Of a DNA stretch of 64,000 bases, positions 19,840 through 29,065 are shown piece after piece (within the stretch, counting starts at the first letter, position 1; every line of letters begins with the position of its first letter). The notes beneath the pieces were generated by a model. That model saw nothing but the letters and a program-made list of their open reading frames with translations, was not told the origin of the DNA and made no database searches. The DNA lies in contig CP073041.1 in assembly GCA_025370055.1 (NCBI GenBank), positions 3,596,001 through 3,660,000 on the forward strand, in the 5' to 3' direction. The stretch is from Woronichinia naegeliana WA131. GTDB taxonomy: Bacteria > Cyanobacteriota > Cyanobacteriia > Cyanobacteriales > Microcystaceae. Position numbers and translations under genes: made by a program.

Positions 19840-20136
19840 TTTGGCTTAAAAATCCTATTAACTTAAACCATGATACTTTTACTATCTTAATGAAGGGAAA
19901 ACGCAAATAAGTTTATGTAATTTTTTCTACTTTAATGGTAATGTACCTGCCAGTTCCAATCGATTCTATAAATATTGATCAATTTTAGATATAATGCCCT
20001 ATGAAAGAGCCGAGATACCCAAATAACGAGAATGCGATCGCTACTAACTCACCCCCCATTTCCATAGAACGCAGTTACTATTGCTCTTAAAAATCAAAGA
20101 AAAACTGTATAATTTAAAAAAAAGTAAAATTCAGCA
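19840..20136. other. Intergenic stretch
   Basis: AT-rich sequence between the Uma2 remnant and the gene at 20137. It contains a HIP1-type palindrome (TGCGATCGCT near 20034) and no convincing frame, RNA gene or element end. Confidence 0.5.
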
Positions 20137-21171
20137 ATGCCCTTAGAAATCCGTGCCATAAAACGTAAATCGGCTCCAGAGGAGACTCCTGAGCAAAACA
20201 AGGAAACTGATATCTCCCAAGAGACTTCTTCGACCAATAAAGATAATCCTCCCAGTAAAAAGAAGAAAAAAACGAATAAAACTGTAGTATCAGAAGCTAA
20301 GGTAGAAACTCAGCCTGATCAGGTGCTTGCTCCTGAAAATACTGTTGAAAAACAAGAATCCTCTCCAAAATCAGAGACTAATTCAAGTAAACAGAGTGCT
20401 AAGTCTAAGAAATCGGCTAAAAAAACTAAGATTGAAGCTGTCGCTAATTCTGAAATTACGGAAGTTGAGCAAACGCCCCTTAACTCTTCAGACTCCTTAC
20501 CCTTGGAGCCGTCACCCTCTAAAGCCCAAAAAACTTCACCCCCTCCAGCAACCTTTTTTCAGGCGATCGGCTTCATTCAAGGCGTAATCGTTCTAGGAGA
20601 AGATGGACGGATAGCCATTCAGATTGGCTCAGATCTTTATAAACTCTACGCTAAGTCAAAACTTTTCAAAAAACTAGAGATTGGCGAAGAGTATTTATTG
20701 AGAGTCTATCCTACTATTGCTAATCAAAAACAAGTCTTTGGATTTAACGCCCTTTCTTGTTATACTGGCGGCCCAGAACAGAAAATTAAACCCGAAGATG
20801 CCATTCCAGAGGTATTTACCCTCAGAGGAATTTGGCAGTTTTTCGGTCAATCTCAATACACTACTATTTCTATCTTTCGTAATGAGAAACGGTATCCCCA
20901 AGATCGCTGCAAGCCGACTCATCTTCCTGTGTCCTGGCAAAATTCTCCAGTCCCCCCTTTCCGTTTTATTCCAAACCTAACGAAAGAAGATAAAAAGCCA
21001 GAACGCTACTTCGTACAGATACAGGCAAAATTTCTGCCAGAGGAAGGATTCTTTGTTTTTGATTCTCTACTGGCCGAGCCTACCCAAAAAATACCCAAAT
21101 ATATAAAAGAAATAAAACCAGACGAAAAAAACAAGATGGAGCAACTAATTCAAGATGGAGCAACTAATTGA
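20137..21171 (+). CDS. Hypothetical protein with low-complexity N-terminus
   Basis: I do not recognise this 344-residue protein. Residues 1 to ~140 are low-complexity, rich in Lys, Ser, Glu, Pro and Thr (PSKKKKKTNKTVV, KQSAKSKKSAKKTK), and likely disordered. From ~145 it looks globular: FFQAIGFIQGVIVLGEDGRI, LYKLYAKSKLFKKLEIGEEY, FTLRGIWQFFGQSQYTTISI and RYFVQIQAKFLPEEGFFVFD, a pattern suggesting an all-beta fold. The last codons repeat a short unit (MEQLIQDGATN follows a duplicated ATGGAGCAACTAATTCAAG-like stretch). The ATG is preceded by a weak ribosome site. No signal peptide or membrane segment. Confidence 0.7.
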   Translation: MPLEIRAIKRKSAPEETPEQNKETDISQETSSTNKDNPPSKKKKKTNKTVVSEAKVETQPDQVLAPENTVEKQESSPKSETNSSKQSAKSKKSAKKTKIEAVANSEITEVEQTPLNSSDSLPLEPSPSKAQKTSPPPATFFQAIGFIQGVIVLGEDGRIAIQIGSDLYKLYAKSKLFKKLEIGEEYLLRVYPTIANQKQVFGFNALSCYTGGPEQKIKPEDAIPEVFTLRGIWQFFGQSQYTTISIFRNEKRYPQDRCKPTHLPVSWQNSPVPPFRFIPNLTKEDKKPERYFVQIQAKFLPEEGFFVFDSLLAEPTQKIPKYIKEIKPDEKNKMEQLIQDGATN

Positions 21172-21234
21172 ACCCCTAGATTCGGCTGGCAATGCAGGCT
21201 AGAATAAAACTAACTTTCTTATCCTAATTTTTGG

Positions 21235-22287
21235 ATGTTGTTGATGATAGCCCTCGCCGTAACAATGGGTGATCCCGCCGGAATTGGCCCTGAAGTGGTT
21301 TTAAAAGCGTTGGCCGATCGCCCCCTTCAAGAAACTGCTGCCATTACCCTGGTCGGAACGCGATCGCTGTGGCAGCAAACCTATGAACAGTTAAAAGAAT
21401 TAGGAAAAACCGTTGCCAATCCCGACCATTTTCCCCAACTAGAAGTTGACCTTGATGCGTCTCAGATCGCTCAAATTAAATTAGGCACGGGAAATGCCGC
21501 CAGTGGAGCAGCTAGTTTTGCCTATTTAGAAACGGCGATCGCGGCCACCTTGGCTGGAAACTTTCAGGGCATTGTTACTGCTCCTATTGCTAAAGCCGCT
21601 TGGAAATTAGCCGGTCATCATTTTCCAGGTCAAACGGAGGTATTAGCGCAACGGGCCAAGATCGATCAATTTGGGATGTTATTTGTAGCGCGATCGCCCC
21701 ATAGTCAATGGACATTACGCACCTTACTGGCCACCACCCATATCCCCCTGCGCCAAGTCGCGATCGCTCTTACCCCTGAATTAATGAGTCTGAAGCTGGC
21801 TTTATTTGTAGAAACGCTGCAACAAGATTTTGGTATTAAATATCCCACCATTGCGATCGCTGGTTTAAATCCCCACAGTGGTGAACAGGGTCAACTGGGG
21901 CGAGAAGAACAGGATTGGTTAATTCTTTGGCTCCTCCAAGCTCAACAAGACTATCCTCAAGCTAAACTGATCGGCCCTGTCCCGCCAGATACCCTCTGGG
22001 TTAGTCCGGGTCAAGCCTGGTTTAATCAGCAAACAACCTCTGTAGCGGATGGTTATTTGGCTTTGTACCACGATCAGGGCTTGATTCCGGTAAAATTATT
22101 GGCCTTTGATCAGGCGATTAATACGACCATTGGACTGCCTTTTATTCGGACTTCCCCCGATCACGGTACGGCCTTTGATATTGCCGGTCAGGGAATAGCC
22201 CGATCAGAAAGTTTTCGGGCAGCAATCCAATTGGCCGCCGAGTTAGGTCAACAGCGATTAGTTGACGACTGTACAATGAAAAGGTGA
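21235..22287 (+). CDS. pdxA: 4-hydroxythreonine-4-phosphate dehydrogenase
   Basis: PdxA oxidises 4-phosphohydroxy-L-threonine in pyridoxal 5'-phosphate synthesis. The 350-residue protein has the family start [40 protein letters not shown] (the GHTE-like metal/substrate region, here GQTE), [14 protein letters not shown] and [20 protein letters not shown], with [20 protein letters not shown] near the end. Candidate metal ligands are the histidines in GHHFPG, YHDQG and PDHGTA. Two start codons (MLLM) are close together; the first is used here. Complete. Confidence 0.95.
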   Translation: MLLMIALAVTMGDPAGIGPEVVLKALADRPLQETAAITLVGTRSLWQQTYEQLKELGKTVANPDHFPQLEVDLDASQIAQIKLGTGNAASGAASFAYLETAIAATLAGNFQGIVTAPIAKAAWKLAGHHFPGQTEVLAQRAKIDQFGMLFVARSPHSQWTLRTLLATTHIPLRQVAIALTPELMSLKLALFVETLQQDFGIKYPTIAIAGLNPHSGEQGQLGREEQDWLILWLLQAQQDYPQAKLIGPVPPDTLWVSPGQAWFNQQTTSVADGYLALYHDQGLIPVKLLAFDQAINTTIGLPFIRTSPDHGTAFDIAGQGIARSESFRAAIQLAAELGQQRLVDDCTMKR

Positions 22288-22311
22288 ATTTTTAAGGACA
22301 GGATTGACTCC

Positions 22312-23439
22312 ATGACGCGATCGCCCCGACAAGCCTGGGATATTAAACGATTTTGGCAAACCCTAACCTATTTTGAGGCCGTTCCCTTCCTCAATTGTTT
22401 GCAGCGATTATTTTTTGGGCAATCTAATGTTCCAGTCCAGCCGCCTCTGAAGGAAAATAAAATGATGACAACCGTTTTGGTGATGAATGCCAATAGTTCT
22501 GTCGGCGAAAAGGTTATTACTCATTTGCTCAATCGGCAATTTAAAGTTCGAGTTTTAGGAAAAAAACTAGGAGTAGCCCCTAACAACTTTGCCGATCCTG
22601 TTGAGGTTTTGACTGTTGAAAATATCACTCCTGCTATCTTTGACTCTGTTTCAATGGTGATTAATTGTAGTCCTCTCTCCAATGAATGGGAATATCAAGA
22701 ATTATTTAATTTAGCCCAGCAATATTTACTCTCTCCTGATCCAACAATTTTTGATTTTACCCAACCCACGGATGATTTAAAAACTACCTGGGGAGCCGTC
22801 GATGATGTGGTGATGGGAGGAGTCAGCAGTAGTCAAATTCAATTGAGCCGCGATTGCGCCATTTTTTCCGGTCAAGTATCCACTGCCAATAATGGTGGTT
22901 TTGCTTCCGTCCGCACTCGCAATTTTTCCCCGCCGTTAAATTTAGCACATTATGAGGGCATTGAAATTAGGATTAAAGGCGATGGTAAACGCTATAAATT
23001 AATTACCCGTTGTGAAGGCAAATGGGATGGACTGAGTTATTGCTATTCTTTTGATACCTTGAATAATACTCTCCAAACTCTACGTATTCCCTTCCAGCAA
23101 TGCATTCCCGTTTTTCGTGCTAAAACCGTGCCAGAGGTGGGCAAATTTGATCCCACATCGGTTTATTCCCTACAATTAATGCACAGTAAATTTGAATATG
23201 ATGGCGGCTTAAATTCAACTTTTTCTCCAGGATTCTTTTGTCTAGAAATTGAAACCATCAAAGCCTACACTTCTAAGGTTAGACCTCAATGGATAGAGAT
23301 CCAGCCTGTTCTAAACTCTGCTTTCTGCAATGCTGTAGAATCTCTTCTCCACCAAAGTGGTTTGAACTACCGTCTTATTTCTTGTTCAGAAATTGATTCA
23401 GATATTGAGTCAACCCTTCAGTCAATAATTGATAGTTAA
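22312..23439 (+). CDS. CIA30-domain protein with N-terminal Rossmann-like segment
   Basis: The 375-residue protein starts 24 bp after pdxA and is likely cotranscribed. Residues ~55-130 resemble an NAD(P)-binding segment (VLVMNANSSVGEKVITHLLN, although the usual GxxGxxG is altered to NANSSVG). Residues ~145-320 are a CIA30/NDUFAF1-like domain: TTWGAVDDVVMGGVSSSQIQ, FSGQVSTANNGGFASVRTRN, YEGIEIRIKGDGKRYKL and FRAKTVPEVGKFDPTSVYSL. CIA30 homologues help assemble complex I in mitochondria; in cyanobacteria the role is undefined. The C-terminus is unrecognised. Confidence 0.85.
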   Translation: MTRSPRQAWDIKRFWQTLTYFEAVPFLNCLQRLFFGQSNVPVQPPLKENKMMTTVLVMNANSSVGEKVITHLLNRQFKVRVLGKKLGVAPNNFADPVEVLTVENITPAIFDSVSMVINCSPLSNEWEYQELFNLAQQYLLSPDPTIFDFTQPTDDLKTTWGAVDDVVMGGVSSSQIQLSRDCAIFSGQVSTANNGGFASVRTRNFSPPLNLAHYEGIEIRIKGDGKRYKLITRCEGKWDGLSYCYSFDTLNNTLQTLRIPFQQCIPVFRAKTVPEVGKFDPTSVYSLQLMHSKFEYDGGLNSTFSPGFFCLEIETIKAYTSKVRPQWIEIQPVLNSAFCNAVESLLHQSGLNYRLISCSEIDSDIESTLQSIIDS

Positions 23440-23913
23440 TAATGAATAGTTGATAGTTGACATTGAAAACGCGATCGCCCAATATATTGATAGTGTGATC
23501 GCCTTAAGTCCTATCATTTACTGTCGTCTTTCATTAGGTAACGTCAGTTCTGGTTAAGCAGCAGGGGGTAAAGCCCGTTCAAGAGAAAGTCCTGGTTTTT
23601 TAGGTTGATGACAGTAGGAAATCAAGCCACAGAGAAGGTTAACCCCAAAATTAACGGGACTGCGTTGACGAGAATGTTCAATCTGAATATTTTTGAGCTG
23701 GTCAATAATGGGCAATGGTTCAGTCTGATTATTGGAATTGCATCAAACCCCTGTGCAGCAAGGGATACAACGATTTTTGCCCTGAATCACTAAAATCCTT
23801 ACAGGGCAAGACTTTCAGGCTATTTAACAACTAGGCTGAACCAGTGCCTGTTTTCCTCAGTTGGTGACTTATTCTAGAATAAAAGCGTCAATCTTTAAAA
23901 TTGAGGGAATGCT
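23440..23913. other. Intergenic region with a transposase relic
   Basis: It contains short AT-rich near-repeats (TTGATAGTTAATAATGAATA at 23429-23460), two HIP1-like sites, the minus-strand transposase relic described separately (23554-23718) and otherwise no gene. The sequence upstream of 23914 includes a possible ribosome site (GAGGGAATGCT). Confidence 0.55.
23554..23718 (-). pseudogene. Transposase C-terminal relic
   Basis: The minus strand reads [20 protein letters not shown], then [20 protein letters not shown] and [11 protein letters not shown], stopping at TAA (23556-23554). The IEHSRxRSPxNFxVNLxCGLIAYCHxPKKPS pattern is the C-terminal end I recall from IS982-type transposases common in Microcystis and relatives. 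Everything upstream is lost. Confidence 0.6.
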
Positions 23914-24186
23914 ATGACTTCTGATCGGGAAAAAGAAGAATTTCTCTATCCTCGTAGTAAATATTATGGGAACTTTACGCCTCAATCCCTCGTTTTCAAT
24001 GCCAACTTACAAGAATTTGCCCAGAAAGTAAGCTTGCTCTGCAACTTAGAAACGGGGGGGAAAATTGATCAAGACGCTGCCTATAAACAGATCAAGGCTC
24101 TGTGGAAACAGCTTAAGGCCAGTAGAAAACAGTTAGGAATTGAGGTAGAGCCGCCGGAGGTGGAAGACTCTCCTGACCTGGAATAG
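23914..24186 (+). CDS. Small conserved cyanobacterial protein (DUF7219-like)
   Basis: The 90-residue soluble protein MTSDREKEEFLYPRSKYYGN has a charged N-terminus, a helical middle (LQEFAQKVSLLCNLETGGKI) and an amphipathic helix (AAYKQIKALWKQLKASRKQL), ending in an acidic tail. It resembles a short family widespread in cyanobacteria with no known role. The assignment to DUF7219 is from memory and uncertain. A gap of 81 bp separates it from the permease gene. Confidence 0.7.
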   Translation: MTSDREKEEFLYPRSKYYGNFTPQSLVFNANLQEFAQKVSLLCNLETGGKIDQDAAYKQIKALWKQLKASRKQLGIEVEPPEVEDSPDLE

Positions 24187-24267
24187 GGGCAAAATGTCAG
24201 GAATGGGTTAATTAGCCGTTAAAATTCGATACAATTCTGGGGATATTATCCCTTTTCTGTCCTGCCT

Positions 24268-25293
24268 ATGTCTCGCGCCAAAGCTCTGCAATACTACATC
24301 TCCGCTAGGTTATTGCTCGCGCCTCTGATGATCTGGACGATTGTCACCCTAGTGTTTTTGCTATTGAGGGCCACCCCTGGCGATCCCGTAGATGCCATTT
24401 TGGGAAATCGTGCCCCAGAAGCTGCTAAGACAGCGATGCGAGAACAGTTGGGACTGAATAAGTCACTGATTTTGCAATATTTTGACTATCTAGGTCGGTT
24501 ACTTCATCTGGATCTCGGCAATTCCATTACCAGTAAGGGCACATCGGTTTGGGAAATTATTCAACGGCATTTTCCGGCGACGGTAGAACTGGCCTTTTAC
24601 AGTATGTTAGTTGCGGTGGGAGTAGGTGTTGGTTTAGGGATGTGGGCTGCTTCTCGGCCAGGAACGGCGATCGATGTAGGGGGAAGGTTGTTTGGGATTA
24701 TTACCTACTCTTTACCCATTTTTTGGGTGGGGATGTTATTACAGCTAATTTTCTCGGTCAATTTGCACATTTTTCCCCTAGGAACTCGTTTTCCCCTCAA
24801 TGAATCACCTCCTAATACCATTACTGGTCTTTACACCCTCGATAGTTTGCTCAGTGGCAATGGGCAGCAATTTTTCATGGCTCTTTACTATTTGATTTTG
24901 CCGAGTGTCACCCTGGGCGTTTTACTGAGTGGTATTTTTGAGCGTATGGTACGTGTCAACTTACAACAAACCTTAAAAGCAGATTATGTGGAAGCAGCCA
25001 GGGCGAGGGGGGTCACTGAAAACCGAATTCTCTTTGCCCATGCCTTGAAAAACGCGCTTATTCCCGTCATTACGGTTTTAGGCTTAACCTTTGCGTCGTT
25101 GCTGGGAGGGGCCGTTTTAACGGAAGTTACTTTTTCTTGGCCAGGCTTGGGCAATCGTCTCTATGAAGCTATTTCCGTGCGGGATTATCCGACTGTCCAA
25201 GGATTAATGATTTTCTTTGGGGTTATTGTGGTCATTGCCAGTATGCTCATTGATGTGATCAATGCCTATATTGATCCTCGTATTCGCTATTAA
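24268..25293 (+). CDS. ABC transporter permease, peptide/nickel type (DppB-like)
   Basis: The 341-residue inner-membrane permease belongs to the binding-protein-dependent family. It has an N-terminal helix (LLLAPLMIWTIVTLVFLLLR), the DppB-type segment ATPGDPVDAILGNRAPEAAK and LDLGNSITSKGTSVWEII. Further transmembrane helices follow, with the EAA loop EAARARGVTENRILFAHALK that contacts the ATPase, and a C-terminal RDYPTVQGLMIFFGVIVVIA. Partner subunits are not adjacent, which is common in cyanobacteria. The substrate may be peptides or nickel; it cannot be told from sequence. Confidence 0.9.
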   Translation: MSRAKALQYYISARLLLAPLMIWTIVTLVFLLLRATPGDPVDAILGNRAPEAAKTAMREQLGLNKSLILQYFDYLGRLLHLDLGNSITSKGTSVWEIIQRHFPATVELAFYSMLVAVGVGVGLGMWAASRPGTAIDVGGRLFGIITYSLPIFWVGMLLQLIFSVNLHIFPLGTRFPLNESPPNTITGLYTLDSLLSGNGQQFFMALYYLILPSVTLGVLLSGIFERMVRVNLQQTLKADYVEAARARGVTENRILFAHALKNALIPVITVLGLTFASLLGGAVLTEVTFSWPGLGNRLYEAISVRDYPTVQGLMIFFGVIVVIASMLIDVINAYIDPRIRY

Positions 25294-25662
25294 ATTAAGT
25301 CTTATAAGTCTTACCCAAATTTGCGATCGCTTAAATTCTCTTAATTTCACCGCATGGCAGCAGAATTGTTACCGACTGAGATCATTGTGGCCCATCCTCG
25401 TCAGTCCTTGGGGAAGGTGTATCTCGATTGGATGCCGCAACCGGGTAATTATCTAGAATTTGCAGGACAGGTTTATGCGGTTTTAGAGCGTCATCACCAT
25501 TACCAATATAAAATTGGGGGCTATTGCCTCACCAAGATTTCTCTACAGGTCTGTCCAGCCAATGCCTCAGTGGAAAGCGGTGAAACCAGTGAGTTAAATA
25601 GAGAGGGGCCCATAGGGGATGTTACCTGTCGCTTTAATGCCCGTTCGGAACTGATCCGCTGT

Positions 25663-27110
25663 CATTGGTGTCAACTTAAGCCAAAATGCCTACTCACAAA
25701 AGATTAGCCTAAAAGCAGGCGGAAGTAAGAGTAGGCTGAAAAAAAGGTTAGTATATAAAAAAGTGAGCAAAAAACAAATGGCAAGACAACATCCTCGGAG
25801 AAAAGGAAACCCAGACTTACGTCGTAAGACAAATCAGCCAGGGGTAGAAATCCCTGAAATAACAAAAGAGTTGTTTGAATTACTAGAACCCACAATGTTT
25901 ACACCATTAAAATATTTACAGGGAACTCATGAGAAAATGATGAGAGATAGGGTGCTAAATTTACCAGTAATGGTGGCATTAGTGTTAAGTATAGTGTATC
26001 GTCAAATAGCGGGTATAAGTGAAGCGGTAAGACTGTTAGAGGAAGAGGGATTGCTATGGGTAGCATCATTAAAAGTAAGCAAACAGGCAGTATCAAAAAG
26101 AATGATGAATGTGCCAGCCGAAATATTTGCAATATTACTAAAAGGAGTGTTAGAAAAAGCAGCCGAAAAAGGGAAGAAGCTCCAAGTAGGAGAAAAATGG
26201 GAAAAAATAAGAGAAAAGTTTAGTGCAGTGTGGATAGCAGATGGCTAAACGCTAGAGCAGATAAGGAAAAATATGAAAATAAGTAAAGAAGAAAAGAGTA
26301 AATTGGGGGGTAAAATAATGATGGTAGTGGAAGCCTTTACCCAAAGACCCGTTACTTTATGGTACACAGAAAATGATAAATCAAATGATAAAATATGGTG
26401 TGAAGAATTGGCAGCTAAATTACCAGAAAATGGTTTAATTCTCGTAGATATGGGATTTTTTAGCTTTGTGTGGTTTGATTTGTTAACAGAAGCTAAAAAG
26501 TTTTTTCTAACCAGATTTAGAGCGGGTACATCTTACAAAACCAAACAAGTATTGTCTCAAGGTAGTCATTACAGAGATGAGATTATCATTATGGGAAATT
26601 ACCGTTCTAATCCTTGCAAGCATCCGGTGAGATTAGTCTCAGTATTATGGGGAACAATCTGGTATCAGTATTTAACAAATGTGTTGTCTCCCGAACAACT
26701 GTCCGCCGAAGAGGTCTGTGATTTATATCGAAGACGATGGACAATCGAAGAAGCCTTTTTATTAACGAAAAGACTTTTAGGACTAGCCTATTTATGGGTA
26801 GGGAATAAGAATGGTGTCCAAATCCAGATTATTTGCACTTTGATTTTCTATACGGTCTTAAATCAATTGGTAGGGGAAGTGGCGATTGCTCTAAATCAAC
26901 CGAAAGAAAAAATCTCAGTAGAGATGGTGTTTCGGAGTCTATACTATGTAGCGAAGGCTATTGCTAGAGGAGAAAAGCCTGATACAGTAACCTATCTGGC
27001 TGAACGTGCTAAGTTATTTGGTTTGGTCAAAGCTGAGAGAAAGCGACATCGAGAAAAGGCCGCTCTCAATCAACAAATTTGGGAACCCATTCCTTTAAGT
27101 TGACACGGAT
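25663..27110 (+). mobile_element. IS4-family element
   Basis: The 1448-bp element is flanked by a perfect 10-bp duplication GATCCGCTGT (25653-25662, 27111-27120), typical of IS4. The ends share GTGTCAACTTAA in inverted orientation, offset by one base. It is inserted in the DUF6464-like gene. Confidence 0.92.
25763..27103 (+). pseudogene. IS4-family transposase with an in-frame stop at the first catalytic motif
   Basis: Two open stretches lie in one frame, separated by TAA at 26246-26248: ...FSAVWIADG-stop-TLEQIRK.... The expected reading is ADGSTLE, so a TCA to TAA change is likely, directly after the first catalytic aspartate. The second aspartate is in GLILVDMGFFSFVWFDLL and the YREK signature is in YRRRWTIEEAFLLTKRLLG (Y-x2-R-x3-E-x6-K). 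Otherwise it is full length (~446 codons). Probably inactive unless the stop is read through. Confidence 0.88.
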
Positions 27111-27180
27111 GATCCGCTGTGCGGTAAATCCGTCTGGCCCCTGTCAAAATTGCCATTTTTTTGAAGCAATTACCCCCTAA

Positions 27181-27398
27181 TCCTCTAAACTAGAAACCAA
27201 ATCCTAGTCGGTCTTCCTGAGCAGAATGTTACAAACTGTTAAGGAATGATTACGAAGGGGATCACAATGCCTGAGAATAATTGGGACAGGTTGCTGGACG
27301 ATTGAGTGTCTGCTCAATTGCTCCTATGTAATCCGTCTTGGTTAAAAAGGTCAGCTTAACACCATTCTTAACTTTTATTTTTCGGGAGGAATCCATCA
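27181..27398 (+). promoter_or_regulatory. apc upstream region and ribosome site
   Basis: About 220 bp of non-coding DNA precede apcA, directly after the split DUF6464-like gene. A strong ribosome site, GGAGGA at 27385-27390, lies 8 bp before ATG 27399. Long leaders are usual for apcA in cyanobacteria. I cannot place the promoter reliably. Confidence 0.5.
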
Positions 27399-27884
27399 AT
27401 GAGTATCGTCACGAAGTCAATCGTGAATGCTGATGCAGAAGCTCGCTACCTCAGCCCTGGTGAATTAGATAGAATCAAAGCTTTCGTAACTGGCGGTGCT
27501 GCTCGTTTACGTATCGCTGAAACCCTCACTGGTGCTCGCGAAACTATCGTCAAACAAGCTGGCGATCGCTTATTCCAAAAACGTCCTGACATCGTTTCCC
27601 CTGGTGGAAATGCTTACGGCGAAGAGATGGCTGCTACCTGCCTGCGTGACTTGGATTACTATCTTCGTCTGATCTCCTATGGTGTTGTAGCTGGTGATGT
27701 TACCCCCATTGAAGAAATCGGCTTAGTCGGTGTTCGTGAAATGTACAAATCCTTAGGAACTGACGTTGGTGCAGTGGCTCAAGGTGTCCGCGAACTCAAA
27801 GATGTCTCCTTAGGCTTAATCTCTGCCGGCGATGCTTCTGAAGCTGCTGCTTACTTTGATTATGTTGTTGGTGCGTTGAGCTAG
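27399..27884 (+). CDS. apcA: Allophycocyanin alpha subunit
   Basis: Core component of the phycobilisome that passes excitation energy towards the photosystems. The 161-residue protein has the phycobiliprotein fold: [20 protein letters not shown] at the N-terminus, [20 protein letters not shown] with the phycocyanobilin-attaching Cys81, [19 protein letters not shown] and the end [13 protein letters not shown]. The stop codon TAG at 27882-27884 coincides with the boundary of a MITE. The protein end is normal, so the insertion did not change the product. First gene of the apcABC cluster. Confidence 0.98.
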   Translation: MSIVTKSIVNADAEARYLSPGELDRIKAFVTGGAARLRIAETLTGARETIVKQAGDRLFQKRPDIVSPGGNAYGEEMAATCLRDLDYYLRLISYGVVAGDVTPIEEIGLVGVREMYKSLGTDVGAVAQGVRELKDVSLGLISAGDASEAAAYFDYVVGALS

Positions 27885-27986
27885 TGGTCTGTCAAGCTTG
27901 AAATGAGGGGCTACAAGAACCCGTAAGTCTATTTTGGCAAGGCTTTGAGAATCTAGCAACCCATCAAAATAAAGTTGACGTGCCAC
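27884..27986. repeat. 103-bp IS630-related MITE between apcA and apcB
   Basis: The ends GTGGTCTGTCAAG (27884) and (complement) GTGGCACGTCAAC (27986) are inverted repeats. They match the termini of the complete IS630 at 31216-32440 (GTGGTCTGTCAAG and GTGGTCTGTCAA). TA lies on both sides (27882-27883, 27987-27988), and the left TA is the first two bases of the apcA stop codon. There is no open frame. It is probably mobilised in trans by the IS630 transposase. Confidence 0.85.
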
Positions 27987-28080
27987 TAGTCCCTTTTTGG
28001 ACTTAAACGTAATCAACGAAAAGATTTTCTTTTGTTTGAGCCATTTTTACACTAAGCAAGATTCAAGGAACAAAAAAACT

Positions 28081-28566
28081 ATGCAAGACGCAATTACGGC
28101 TGTAATCAACTCTGCTGACGTTCAAGGCAAATACCTTGATAGTAGTGCGATCGAAAAACTAACCAAATACTTCGCTTCGGGTGAACTGCGTGTTCGTGCA
28201 GCAAGTGTTGTTAGTGCTAACGCAGCTACCATCGTCAAAGAAGCAGTTGCTAAATCCTTACTGTACTCTGATGTTACCCGTCCCGGTGGCAATATGTACA
28301 CCACTCGTCGTTATGCGGCTTGTATTCGGGATTTGGACTACTATCTCCGTTACGCTACCTACGGAATGTTAGCAGGCGATCCTTCCATTTTGGATGAGCG
28401 CGTTCTCAATGGTTTAAAAGAAACCTATAACTCTTTAGGTGTTCCTATTTCTTCTACCATTCAAGCGATTCAAGCGATCAAAGAAGTTACTGCTAGCTTA
28501 GTAGGTGCTGATGCTGGTAAAGAAATGGGTGTTTACCTCGACTACATTAGCTCTGGCTTAAGCTAG
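28081..28566 (+). CDS. apcB: Allophycocyanin beta subunit
   Basis: Partner of ApcA in the phycobilisome core trimer. The 161-residue protein starts [20 protein letters not shown]. The start at 28081 follows an AAGGAACAAAAAAACT leader and matches the family. [20 protein letters not shown] contains the chromophore Cys81 and the asparagine (N71) that is methylated in beta subunits, and it ends [10 protein letters not shown]. It lies 196 bp after apcA, of which 103 bp are the MITE. Confidence 0.98.
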   Translation: MQDAITAVINSADVQGKYLDSSAIEKLTKYFASGELRVRAASVVSANAATIVKEAVAKSLLYSDVTRPGGNMYTTRRYAACIRDLDYYLRYATYGMLAGDPSILDERVLNGLKETYNSLGVPISSTIQAIQAIKEVTASLVGADAGKEMGVYLDYISSGLS

Positions 28567-28765
28567 ATTAATGAGACCTAATAACCAAGTCTGGTTTTAG
28601 GATTTTAGGTTCGGGAAGTCTAGAGTGAGTGCTAGAGGGTTTGAAGCTTATCTCTTGTGATTAACAGAATGAGTTTTAACGGTCTAGTATTGACTTCTGA
28701 CTCCCGATCCTTGCTGTATATAGCCTCATCTTTTTTGATTGAAAGTTTTCAGGAGAAGCTCCCCC

Positions 28766-28969
28766 ATGCGGTTCTTTAAAATTACGGCTTGTGTTCCTAG
28801 CCAAACTCGCATTCGGACACAGCGTGAATTACAAAATACCTATTTCACCAAATTAGTTCCCTTTGATAATTGGTTTAGCGAACAGCAACGGATTATGAAA
28901 ATGGGTGGCAAAATTGTTAAGGTACAATTGGCTACGGGCAAACCTGGAACAAATGCAGGTCTGCTGTAA
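28766..28969 (+). CDS. apcC: Phycobilisome 7.8-kDa core linker
   Basis: The 67-residue small core linker caps allophycocyanin trimers. It reads MRFFKITACVPSQTRIRTQR and KMGGKIVKVQLATGKPGTNA, the pattern of the CpcD/ApcC linker domain, with full length for the family. ATG 28766 is preceded by AGGAG at 28751-28755. It lies 199 bp downstream of apcB and is followed by a clear terminator. Confidence 0.97.
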   Translation: MRFFKITACVPSQTRIRTQRELQNTYFTKLVPFDNWFSEQQRIMKMGGKIVKVQLATGKPGTNAGLL

Positions 28970-28993
28970 ATACCATTTTTTGAATATACAAGG

Positions 28994-29018
28994 AGAGGTC
29001 TTTTGATGGCCTCTTTTT
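28994..29018 (+). terminator. Rho-independent terminator of the apc cluster
   Basis: AGAGGTC at 28994-29000 pairs with GGCCTCT at 29008-29014 (one G-U pair) around a 7-base loop. The stem is followed by a T-run. It lies 25 bp after the apcC stop. Confidence 0.8.
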
Positions 29019-29065
29019 GTCTTTTGAGGGAAAATTCTGGGTGGTTTATGGTTTTTGTCGGAATT

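Larger units (their letters stand above)
25354..27180 (+). pseudogene. DUF6464-like protein, split by an IS4 element
   Basis: Before the element, 25354-25662 reads LPTEIIVAHPRQSLGKVYLD, FAGQVYAVLERHHHYQYKIG and DVTCRFNARSELIRC. After it, from 27121, the same frame continues AVNPSGPCQNCHFFEAITP and stops at TAA 27178-27180. Removing the element and one 10-bp duplicate gives one ~121-residue protein with a conserved cysteine cluster (RC...PCQNC). It resembles the cyanobacterial DUF6464 family, whose function is unknown. The interrupted form would lack the cysteine-rich end. Confidence 0.8.

Noticed and set aside
20327-20980. Alternative frames within the gene at 20137
   Set aside because: They are overlapping shadows, and the main frame is longer and has a globular C-terminal part.
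23605-23793. Plus-strand 62-codon frame
   Set aside because: It is antisense to a recognisable transposase C-terminus on the minus strand.
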